Below are positions 1-5,848 of a DNA stretch of 6,086 bases, piece by piece. This DNA is from Bacillota bacterium (GTDB lineage Bacteria > Bacillota > Sulfobacillia > Symbiobacteriales > Symbiobacteriaceae): assembly GCA_028287415.1 (NCBI GenBank), contig JAQBPS010000030.1, forward strand, positions 1-6,086, written 5' to 3'. Both the position numbers and the translations under genes were made by a program. A model generated the notes under the pieces. It saw only the letters and a program-made list of their open reading frames with translations, did not search any database and had not been told where the DNA came from. The stretch's first letter is position 1, and each line of letters opens with the position of its first letter.

Positions 1-870
1 GAAGGGCACAACACGGTGGCCGAGGCGGTCTGGCAGTACGGTGCCACGAGCCCGGAGGCCGCAGCCGCTGTGAAGCAGCTGGGCGAATCGCAGCATCCGA
101 AAGAGCTCGTCGCCCTGCTCGACCCGACAACCGGCAAAGCGATCAGTGCCTGGCCTGCCGACAAGGTCGGCCAGACACCGGATCAGATGGCCCTGTCCGG
201 CGGGGTCAAGCTGCCCACCGTCGACAAGCTGCTTTACCGCCCCCATGCCAGGCTCGGGGCCGGTAACGAGGCTGCTCGCCTCTCTGTGCAGGCGACGCCC
301 CTCTATCCCTGGTCTGGCGGTGGTTTTGAGGGGCAGGGGCGCGGGGGCAGGGAGCAAGGGCGGGGTGACCAGGGCGGCGGTGACCGGGGGCGCTTCGGCC
401 AGGGCGGCGAATGGGGCCAGGGCCGCGGCGATAACCGGCAGAACGTAGGCACCCCGGCAGCGCCTGTCAAGCCGGAGGCAATCCTGCTGGTCGCAACGCC
501 GCCGGAAACGGTGAGCGTGCTGGGTGTGCTGGCGGGGATTGCGGGCGCACTCGCCGCTCTGTCGTTTGTGGTGTACTGGCTCTCGGTTGCGTGGTGGGTC
601 TTTGCGGACGCACGCCGCCGGGGCGGCAAGGCCTTCGCCTGGGGCGTGCTGGCGCTGCTGACCAACCTGGTCGGCGCGGCTGTTTACCTGGTCGCACGCC
701 GGGAGCAGCGGCACTGCAGCACCTGCGGTGCAGTGGCGGAGCGCGGTTTCAATCACTGCCCGCACTGCGGCAGCAAGCTGAAGCGCCTGTGCCCGCAGTG
801 TGGTGATCAACTGAAGGATGGCTGGACGCACTGCGCCAACTGCGGCACCCCGGCTGAGCCGGGCGCATAG
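1..870 (+). CDS. Membrane protein with sensor-like N-terminal domain and double zinc ribbon (5' partial)
   Basis: The frame is open from base 1, so the gene very probably begins outside the window; a GTG at 16 is an internal option without a visible Shine-Dalgarno. Residues below are counted from that GTG. Residues 1-98 and 150-166 look like an extracytoplasmic ligand-sensing fold, perhaps Cache-like (ELVALLDPTTGKAISAWP, then LSVQATPLYPW, then EAILLVATPPETV); this is inferred from pattern only. A Gly/Arg/Gln/Asp-rich stretch (99-141) interrupts it. Two hydrophobic helices follow (about 168-197 and 207-227), with a WWVFADARRR turn reminiscent of the small PLDc_N-type membrane module. The C-terminus has two CxxC...CxxC zinc ribbons: C234, C237, C248, C251 and C259, C262, C273, C276, as in the double zinc ribbon family. 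Likely role: membrane sensor or scaffold with cytoplasmic zinc ribbons; no enzymatic domain is visible in this part. It is followed at once by a terminator. Confidence 0.85.
   Translation, partial: EGHNTVAEAVWQYGATSPEAAAAVKQLGESQHPKELVALLDPTTGKAISAWPADKVGQTPDQMALSGGVKLPTVDKLLYRPHARLGAGNEAARLSVQATPLYPWSGGGFEGQGRGGREQGRGDQGGGDRGRFGQGGEWGQGRGDNRQNVGTPAAPVKPEAILLVATPPETVSVLGVLAGIAGALAALSFVVYWLSVAWWVFADARRRGGKAFAWGVLALLTNLVGAAVYLVARREQRHCSTCGAVAERGFNHCPHCGSKLKRLCPQCGDQLKDGWTHCANCGTPAEPGA
310..438 (+). repeat. Gly/Arg/Gln-rich low-complexity coding segment
   Basis: This in-frame tract of about 43 codons is built almost only from G, R, Q, D and E, with a few F and W, in imperfect GQGRG, GRGDQ and GRGDN units. 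It reads as a disordered linker or loop inside the sensor-like half of the zinc-ribbon protein. The DNA is correspondingly G-rich on the plus strand. It resembles RGG-type low-complexity sequence, but no function is implied by that alone. Confidence 0.8.
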
Positions 871-883
871 GCCCCCTCATTCT

Positions 884-926
884 TAGAGCCCTCCCCCAAT
901 TTACGAGGGAGGGCTCTATTGTTTTG
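884..926 (+). terminator. Intrinsic terminator of the zinc-ribbon gene
   Basis: A perfect 12-bp stem pairs TAGAGCCCTCCC (884-895) with GGGAGGGCTCTA (907-918) around an 11-nt loop. A T-rich tail, TTGTTTTG (919-926), follows directly. It starts 13 bases after the stop codon and points along the plus strand. The opposite strand has no T run after the stem, so it acts in one direction. Confidence 0.88.
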
Positions 927-999
927 TGGAGCGTAACCAAGTGCCGCCGAATACCGTTAAACAATACGAATTCAAGGACAAAGAGAGGTCGCGGTCCAT

Positions 1000-1647
1000 A
1001 TGGATACGATCGCCAGACGTCTGGGGCTCGTCGGGCTTGTGTTGATCCTCGTGGCGGGAAGTGCGGGGGCGCCGTCCCGTGCGGTGAGTCCGGCGGAGCC
1101 GGGAGCGGCTGGGACACCTCCAGTTTCGGCCGTCTCCCCGGCGCTCCCGGTGGACGCTCCGCGAAGCCCGGTGGACGCTCCGCGAAGCCCGATGGGCACG
1201 GCAATCGCCTATGGCACGACCTATGAGCCGCTCCGCCCCGGCAGCAGGCTGACCTACCGCCTGGCTGACGGGGGGAGCTTTAATCGCGAGGTGATGCTGC
1301 CCGTCACCATCCCCTGGTTCGACGGTACGCTTCGCGAGGTGATCCCGGTGTTCGACAGCCGCTACGGGGGCTGCTTCCTCTACCGCCGCCAGGGCGAGGA
1401 GATCCAGGTGATCGGGACGTGGCGCGACGGCCAGCTGTCGCGCTGGGGCGAATACATCGTGGCGCTGGGACAGGAGGCTTTGGCTGCCGACCCGGTCGAG
1501 ACGCCCTCACAGCGCTTCGACGCGGTGCGGCAGGTGACGGCTGAGGGCGGCCGTGCCTGGTACGCCGCGGGCGTCGGGCTTGTGAAGACGGAGGAGTTTG
1601 CCCTGACCGGTCACGACCAGGTGGAGCCACGGCACAGCGGCTTGTAG
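1000..1647 (+). CDS. Small secreted protein of unknown function
   Basis: This gene encodes 215 residues. The ATG at 1000 is preceded by a purine-rich AGAGAGG (982-988), 11 bases upstream, a usable though rather distant ribosome binding site. The N-terminus is a classic signal peptide: basic MDTIARR, hydrophobic core L8-A19, and an Ala/Gly-rich cleavage region around 20-28. There is no lipobox cysteine, so it should be released or periplasmic/wall-associated rather than a lipoprotein. Residues 25-64 form a Pro/Ala/Ser linker containing two copies of VDAPRSP. The mature domain (about 70-205) begins YEPLRPGSRLTYRLADGG and ends with YAAGVGLVKTE (188-198). The latter resembles the end of small beta-rich extracytoplasmic domains that often carry a 'Y..GVGLVK' strand. 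I do not recognise the family. It stands alone after the upstream terminator and has no obvious terminator of its own. I found no convincing promoter hexamers in 927-981. Confidence 0.85.
   Translation: MDTIARRLGLVGLVLILVAGSAGAPSRAVSPAEPGAAGTPPVSAVSPALPVDAPRSPVDAPRSPMGTAIAYGTTYEPLRPGSRLTYRLADGGSFNREVMLPVTIPWFDGTLREVIPVFDSRYGGCFLYRRQGEEIQVIGTWRDGQLSRWGEYIVALGQEALAADPVETPSQRFDAVRQVTAEGGRAWYAAGVGLVKTEEFALTGHDQVEPRHSGL
1150..1191 (+). repeat. 21-bp tandem duplication in coding sequence
   Basis: Two identical 21-bp units (1150-1170 and 1171-1191) start with GTGGACGCTCC and end with GCGAAGCCCG. They are in frame and encode VDAPRSP twice, residues 51-64 of the secreted protein. The first few bases of the next unit boundary (CCCGG) also match on the left side, as expected from slippage or unequal crossing over. 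It lengthens the linker after the signal peptide without disturbing the frame. Confidence 0.95.
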
Positions 1648-1707
1648 ACCTGCTGTTGACGCACGAAACGAGAAAAGCACCCCCGGCCAAACCAGCGCTG
1701 CTAAATA

Positions 1708-1722
1708 TGACACAGGATGTCA
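1708..1722. promoter_or_regulatory. Possible operator: short inverted repeat upstream of the reductase
   Basis: TGACA and TGTCA face each other across a 5-base centre (TGACACAGGATGTCA), 53 bases upstream of the reductase ATG. The region 1700-1740 is AT-richer than its surroundings and contains TAAATATG and TAAACT, the latter a weak -10 candidate at 1735-1740. No -35 box sits at the right distance. The arms are only 5 bp, so this may be chance; it is listed because it is the only symmetrical element in the gap. Confidence 0.25.
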
Positions 1723-1774
1723 CCCATCATGCGCTAAACTCTGCCTATGACGATGAAAGCGGGTGCAACAACCG

Positions 1775-2656
1775 ATGAGTGAGAAGCCGCTACAGGGCAC
1801 CGTCGCCGTGGTCGCAGGGGCCACACGTGGCGCCGGCCGCGGTATCGCCGTCAGTCTGGGCGAGGCCGGCGCGACCGTCTACTGCACGGGCCGCAGCACC
1901 AGAGCGCACGGAGCGACACCGGGCCGCCCCGAGACGATCCAAGAGACCGCGGAGCTGGTGACCGCCCGCGGCGGCAAGGGCATCCCCGTCCGGGTCGACC
2001 ACACCGTGGAAGCCGAGGTCAAGGCGCTCTTCGACCGAGTCGGGGAAGAGCAGAGCGGCCATTTGGACCTGCTCGTCAACGATATCTGGGGCGGCGACCC
2101 CCTGACAAACTGGCAGCAGCCGTTCTGGCAGCACTCACTGACGGACGGCCTGCACATCCAGGAACTCGCTGTGAAAACTCATATGATCACGAGCTATTAT
2201 GGCGCGCCCCTCATGCTCGAACGCGGGCGGGGGTTAATCATCGAGATCACCGACGGCGTTGATTACAACTACCGCGGCAACCTCTACTACAGCCTGGCCA
2301 AGGTCTCCACCATCCACCTGGCGCAGGCCATGGCCGCGGACCTGAAGCCTCACGGGGTTACAGCCCTGGCCCTCACCCCCGGGTTCCTCCGCTCCGAGGC
2401 GGTGCTGGACCACTTTGGCGTCACCGAAGCGAACTGGCTCGACGGCGCCAAGCAAGACCCCCACTTCGCAGCTTCGGAGACCCCCTGCTACATCGGGCGG
2501 GTGGTGGCGGCCCTGGCCGCGGAGCCGCACGTCGCAGCCCGGGCCGGCCAGGTGCTCATGTCAGGCGATGTGGCTCGGGAATACGGCCTGACTGATATCG
2601 ACGGCCGGCAGCCGAACTGGAGCATCTACTACGCGGGAGTTCTGGCCGCGCAGTGA
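1775..2656 (+). CDS. Short-chain dehydrogenase/reductase, DHRS1-like
   Basis: This is a cytoplasmic NAD(P)-dependent oxidoreductase of 293 residues, the usual length for this SDR subgroup. The Rossmann fold starts at once: VAVVAGATRGAGRG (10-23) is the glycine-rich nucleotide loop (TGxxxGxG type). CTGRST at 37-42, with arginine after the second strand, hints at NADP preference. The usual NNAG is replaced by NDIWGG (102-107). The catalytic pair is Y172 and K176 (YSLAK). Thirteen residues before the tyrosine, where most SDRs have serine, there is T159 (EITDG). The C-terminal half has LTPGFLRSE and SETPCYIGR, typical of the DHRS1-like group; DHRS1 and its relatives reduce carbonyl compounds, but the substrate here is unknown. 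I chose ATG 1775 because MSEKPLQGTVAVVAGATRG matches the family's short N-terminus. GTG 1763 would add four residues. Neither has a strong Shine-Dalgarno (GCGGG at 1759-1763 is the best). It is convergent with the large regulator. Confidence 0.95.
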   Translation: MSEKPLQGTVAVVAGATRGAGRGIAVSLGEAGATVYCTGRSTRAHGATPGRPETIQETAELVTARGGKGIPVRVDHTVEAEVKALFDRVGEEQSGHLDLLVNDIWGGDPLTNWQQPFWQHSLTDGLHIQELAVKTHMITSYYGAPLMLERGRGLIIEITDGVDYNYRGNLYYSLAKVSTIHLAQAMAADLKPHGVTALALTPGFLRSEAVLDHFGVTEANWLDGAKQDPHFAASETPCYIGRVVAALAAEPHVAARAGQVLMSGDVAREYGLTDIDGRQPNWSIYYAGVLAAQ

Positions 2657-2663
2657 TCCACGC

Positions 2664-2694
2664 AAAAAAGGACTACGGAAAAGTTCGCAGTCCT
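2664..2694 (-). terminator. Intrinsic terminator of the LuxR-type regulator
   Basis: Read on the minus strand, AGGACT (2694-2689) pairs with AGTCCT (2674-2669). An inner CGAA/TTCCG-type stem (2687-2684 with 2679-2676) encloses a tiny loop, with one mismatch between the two parts. A run of six T residues (2669-2664) follows. It begins 18 bases after the regulator's stop codon. On the plus strand the A run comes before the stem and no T run follows, so it would be at most a weak terminator for the reductase gene. Confidence 0.88.
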
Positions 2695-2712
2695 CTCGGT
2701 TGCTCGTTGGTT

Positions 2713-5670
2713 TCAGGGACCCGTGAGACCCTGGCGCACCGCCCAGACCACCAGGGTTGCCCGGTTGCCGACCCCAAGCTTTGCCCGCAGGTTCTCCTCA
2801 TGCTTCTCCACGGTGCGGTGGCTCAGGTGGAGCCGCTGCCCGATCTCACGGGCCGTCAGGCCCCCGGCGAGCAGGCCCAGGATCTCCTTTTCACGGCCGG
2901 ACAGGTGGGCCGGGAGCGCCACAGCAGCAGCCGCCTGCGGCGCCCCGCTGCCGACCGCCGCGCCAGCCACCGCCGTTCCAGTCGCCCGGGCTGGCCCCGC
3001 CCCGGTCGGCACCGTCCAGACCGTCAGCGCCAGCGCCTCCACAAGCGCCAGCCTGCCACCGGCAGCCACCGCCTCAGCCCCCGCCGCCCCCAGCGCCCGG
3101 CGGGCCCCGTCCAGCCAGCGCTCCAGGTCCCGGACACGGCTCGGCGGGCAAGGCGCCCCGAGCGTGCTCCGCACAGCCTCGGCAGCGCCCGCCAGCTCCA
3201 GCGCCCGCCCCATCATGCCCTCAGCCGCCGCCAGCTTGGCGAACGACTCCAGCAATAGCGCAAGGCCGGAACGGTCCCCCAGCGAACGGCGGACCTGAAG
3301 CGCCTCCGTAAGGCACTGCCGGGCAAGGCCGGGCTGATCCTGCCACAGCAGCATCTCGCCCAGGCCGGCAAGTGCGCCGGCAATCCCCCTGCGATCGCCC
3401 AGTCTGCGGCGAATTGCGAGGCTCTCAGCATACGCAGCGCTGGCCGCGGCGTTATCACCCCTACCGGCGTGCGCATCGCCCACGCCCTCCAGCGACATCG
3501 CCTCGCCCCAGCTATCGCCGTTCGATTGCTGGATCGACAGGGCCTCGTGATTCAGCGCAAGCGTGGCGCCGAAATCGCCCTCGTCCAGGGCCACATTCCC
3601 CAGGTTGTTCAGGTTCCAGGATTCCCACTGTTGATTGCCCAGGAGCCGGTTCAGTGCGACCGCCTCCTGAAGCAGCGGGCGGGCGCTCCCGTAGTCGCCC
3701 TGAACCCGCGCCACCACCCCCAGGTTGTTCAGCACCTGGGCAATGCCACGGGTGTCGCCAAGCTGCCGCCAGGTGGCAAGGCTCGCCTCATAGTGCTCCT
3801 TGGCCGCAGTGAAGTCGCCCTGGGTGTAGGCGAGGACGCCGGCCCCGTTCAGGGCCCGGGCGCGAAAGGCGGGCTCGGCTGGTATCCCTTCCAGACGCAG
3901 CAACCGCCCGAGCCATTCCCGGCCCTCCCAGAAATGGCCATGGACGTACCAGAAGCGCCAGAGGGCGCTCGCCAGGCGGTACGCCTCAGCCACCTCGCCC
4001 GCAGCCAGAGACCCCTGCAGGGCCGCACGCAGGTTCTCGTGCTCCTGCTCAAGCCGCTCAAGCCATGTGCTCTGCTCAGGACCGACCAGCTGCGGCTCGG
4101 CCTGCTCCGCCAGGCTGAGGCACCACGCCCGGTGGCGCAGGCGCAGCAGCTCCGCCTCACCCGCCTCGCTGAGGCGCTCGAGGCCATAGTGGTGAATGCT
4201 CTCCAGCAACCGGTAGCGCCGCCGCTGACCTTTCGGCTCGCTCACAACGAGCGACTTGTCGACCAGCTGTGCGATCAACTCGAACACAGCGTCAGACGGC
4301 ACGCTCTCCCCGGCGCAGACCGATTCAGCGGCGCCCAGTTCAAAACCGCCCGTGAAGATCGCCAGCCGCCGCCAGACCACGCGCTCGCTGTCGGAGAGCA
4401 GGTCATAACTCCAGTCGATCGCCCCGCGCAGCGTCCGCTGGCGCGGCAGGGCCAGCCGGCTCCCGCGGGTGAGCAGGCTGAACCGGTCGTCCAGGCGGGC
4501 AGCGATCTGCTCGACCGCGAGGGCACGGACCCGCGCGGCAGCCAGTTCGATCGCGAGCGGCACCCCGTCCAGCCGGTGGCAGATCTGCACCAGGGCGGCG
4601 GCGTTCGCCGTGGTCAACGCGAATGCAGGCAGGACCGCCCGGGCCCGCTCAACAAACAGGCCGATCGCGCTGTAGCCCAGCAGCTGCTCGGGCGGCGGCA
4701 ATTGGCCCTGATCAGGCACCGCCAGGGTCGGCAGCAGCCAGGCGGTCTCGCCGGGGGCGCCCAGCGGCTCCCGGCTGGAGGCCAGGATCCGCACATGCGG
4801 GCAGTTGACGAGCAAGCTGCTCACGAGCTGCGCACAGGCATCCGGCAGGTGCTCGCAGTTGTCCAGAATCAGCAGCAGGCGGCGGGACCGCAGGTACCCC
4901 GTGAGCGTCGCCAGCAGCGGAATGCCACCTTCATCGGGCAGCCCGAGCACAGCGGTAGCCGAGCGTACCACCAGCGCCGGGTCTGTCACGTCGGCCAGCT
5001 CAACCAGCCACACGCCGTCAGGGAATCGATCGAGCAATGCGGCGCCGGCCTGAAGTGCCAGACGTGTCTTACCGCTGCCCCCGGGCCCCGTCACGGTCAG
5101 CATGCGGGTCAGGCTCAGCAGGCGCCGCAGCTCGGCCATCTCCGGCTGCCTGCCGACGAAGCTGGTCAAGGCAGCCGGGAGATTGTGCGGCAGCCAATCC
5201 AGGGAACGCAGGGGCGGGAACGCCGCGGGCAGACCGGCCTGCACAACCTGCCAGACCGACTCGGTGCTCTGGAGGTCGCGCAGGCGGTGGTTGCCCAGCG
5301 GTGTCAGACTGGTCCCTGCCGGCATGCCATCCTGAGCGGCCAGGCCGCCCGCCTCGCTGACGAGGATCTGCCCGCCATGCGCAAGCAGGGCCAGCTGGTC
5401 ACAGCGGTCCGCTACCTGTGCGGGCGCCCCGCCCGTATGGATCGCCATGCGAACCCGGGCACCCGGTGCACCCTCCGGCTGCTTTGTCGCCACGCAGCGC
5501 TGAAGCTCACAGGCAGCGGCAATCGCCGCGGCTGCCGTCGGAAACAGGGCTGACGAGCGGCCCTCCGCACCGGCATGCGCGGCAAACTGGCCGTGATGTC
5601 GCTCGATCGTGGCCAGGAGGTGCTCTGCGAAACCGAACGGGGCATGTAAATCCCAACCGTCCTCCGACAT
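2713..5670 (-). CDS. LuxR-family regulator with degenerate cyclase domain, NB-ARC ATPase and TPR repeats
   Basis: This is a large cytoplasmic signal-integrating transcription factor, 985 residues from the ATG at 5670. Residues 1-145 resemble a class III nucleotide cyclase domain (VRMAIHTG 73-80, HGGQILVSEAGG 98-109, LGNHRLRDLQSTESVWQVV 125-143) but lack its metal-binding aspartates. FPPLRSLDWLPHNLPAALTSFVGR (152-174, quoted in part: LPAALTSFVGR) leads into an NB-ARC/STAND ATPase: Walker A GPGGSGKT (195-202), Walker B LLLILD (265-270), SSRE (298-301), GVPLA (369-373). A winged-helix region follows (about 385-500). At least five TPR-like repeats of 40-residue period run from about 601 to 800 (LNGAGVLAYTQGDF, LNNLGVVARVQGDY and so on). 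An Ala/Gly-rich linker (about 855-920) precedes the LuxR helix-turn-helix (LSGREKEILGLLAGGLTA from 923; LSHRTVEKH 949-957). Such proteins bind DNA once ligand and ATP allow assembly. ATG 5670 has no Shine-Dalgarno, and the in-frame coding signal seems to extend upstream to the G run at 5726. An in-frame ATG at 5916 would overlap the ABC gene and is unlikely. Confidence 0.92.
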   Translation of the reverse strand: MSEDGWDLHAPFGFAEHLLATIERHHGQFAAHAGAEGRSSALFPTAAAAIAAACELQRCVATKQPEGAPGARVRMAIHTGGAPAQVADRCDQLALLAHGGQILVSEAGGLAAQDGMPAGTSLTPLGNHRLRDLQSTESVWQVVQAGLPAAFPPLRSLDWLPHNLPAALTSFVGRQPEMAELRRLLSLTRMLTVTGPGGSGKTRLALQAGAALLDRFPDGVWLVELADVTDPALVVRSATAVLGLPDEGGIPLLATLTGYLRSRRLLLILDNCEHLPDACAQLVSSLLVNCPHVRILASSREPLGAPGETAWLLPTLAVPDQGQLPPPEQLLGYSAIGLFVERARAVLPAFALTTANAAALVQICHRLDGVPLAIELAAARVRALAVEQIAARLDDRFSLLTRGSRLALPRQRTLRGAIDWSYDLLSDSERVVWRRLAIFTGGFELGAAESVCAGESVPSDAVFELIAQLVDKSLVVSEPKGQRRRYRLLESIHHYGLERLSEAGEAELLRLRHRAWCLSLAEQAEPQLVGPEQSTWLERLEQEHENLRAALQGSLAAGEVAEAYRLASALWRFWYVHGHFWEGREWLGRLLRLEGIPAEPAFRARALNGAGVLAYTQGDFTAAKEHYEASLATWRQLGDTRGIAQVLNNLGVVARVQGDYGSARPLLQEAVALNRLLGNQQWESWNLNNLGNVALDEGDFGATLALNHEALSIQQSNGDSWGEAMSLEGVGDAHAGRGDNAAASAAYAESLAIRRRLGDRRGIAGALAGLGEMLLWQDQPGLARQCLTEALQVRRSLGDRSGLALLLESFAKLAAAEGMMGRALELAGAAEAVRSTLGAPCPPSRVRDLERWLDGARRALGAAGAEAVAAGGRLALVEALALTVWTVPTGAGPARATGTAVAGAAVGSGAPQAAAAVALPAHLSGREKEILGLLAGGLTAREIGQRLHLSHRTVEKHEENLRAKLGVGNRATLVVWAVRQGLTGP

Positions 5671-5725
5671 GAGGGACAGGGCCGTCAGCGGTGCATCGTC
5701 GCAAGCCTCGATAAGCGTCGGTGCT

Positions 5726-5732
5726 CCCCCCC
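5726..5732 (-). other. Seven-G run between the strong start signal and the regulator frame
   Basis: On the minus strand the run reads CAGGGGGGGAGC. The TTG start at 5773 behind the strong Shine-Dalgarno reads MRLRMFTLCDFAMQGG up to this run and then continues in a frame that gives no recognisable protein and stops at 5507. With one G fewer (or two more) the same start would run straight into the regulator frame (GGAPTLIEACDDAPLTALSL, then the ATG at 5670). Homopolymer runs of this kind are slippage-prone. Confidence 0.6.
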
Positions 5733-5778
5733 TGCATCGCGAAGTCGCACAACGTAAACATACGCAATCGCAACGACT

Positions 5779-5786
5779 ACCTCCTT
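5779..5786 (-). promoter_or_regulatory. Strong ribosome binding site before the regulator
   Basis: AAGGAGGT on the minus strand is a perfect match to the anti-Shine-Dalgarno core. TTG at 5773 follows after 5 bases and another TTG at 5767 after 11; ATG 5761 is 17 bases away. All three share one frame, which is not the frame of the regulator as sequenced. No start codon in the regulator frame lies between this site and ATG 5670, which is more than 100 bases further on. Confidence 0.8.
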
Positions 5787-5796
5787 CACCCGGCGC

Positions 5797-5835
5797 AAAA
5801 TCACAGAGGCCGGTGCCCCAACCGGCACCGGCCTC
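5797..5835 (-). terminator. Hairpin after the ABC ATPase gene: terminator or leader attenuator
   Basis: A perfect 12-bp GC-rich stem, GAGGCCGGTGCC with GGCACCGGCCTC (5835-5824 with 5817-5806), closes a 6-base loop. On the minus strand the tail is TGTGATTTT (5805-5797), so the T run is short and delayed. It lies 13 bases after the ABC stop codon and ends only about 10 bases before the regulator's Shine-Dalgarno. It most likely ends the transporter transcript, perhaps incompletely. Confidence 0.72.
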
Positions 5836-5848
5836 AACCGCAACGCGT

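Noticed and set aside
749..1204. Minus-strand frames across the first two genes
   Set aside because: They read through the terminator at 884-926 and the signal peptide region and show no domain; one carries the 21-bp repeat only as its mirror image.
1656..1684. TTGACG at 1656-1661 as a -35 box for the reductase
   Set aside because: No acceptable -10 hexamer is found 15-19 bases downstream, where the sequence is C/G-rich.
2653..3298. Plus-strand frames over the 3' part of the regulator
   Set aside because: They are Pro/Arg/Ala/Ser-rich shadows of the regulator's Ala-rich linker and HTH region, without a ribosome binding site or domain.
3597..3735. Repeated CCCAGGTTGTTCAG near 3602 and 3720
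   Set aside because: These copies are the codons for the conserved LNNLG of successive TPR units, so they reflect protein repeats and not a mobile or regulatory DNA repeat.
3469..5553. Open frame of 694 codons on the plus strand, opposite the regulator
   Set aside because: It lies wholly antisense to a regulator with clear Walker, TPR and HTH motifs. Its protein is Arg/Gln/Pro/Ala-rich with no recognisable domain, as expected for the mirror frame of a high-GC gene.
5507..5773. 88-codon minus-strand frame from TTG 5773 with a strong Shine-Dalgarno, as a gene of its own
   Set aside because: Only its first 15 or so codons look coding; after the G run it overlaps the regulator in another frame and yields Arg/Pro/Cys-rich sequence without a known domain. 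It is treated as the displaced 5' end of the regulator.
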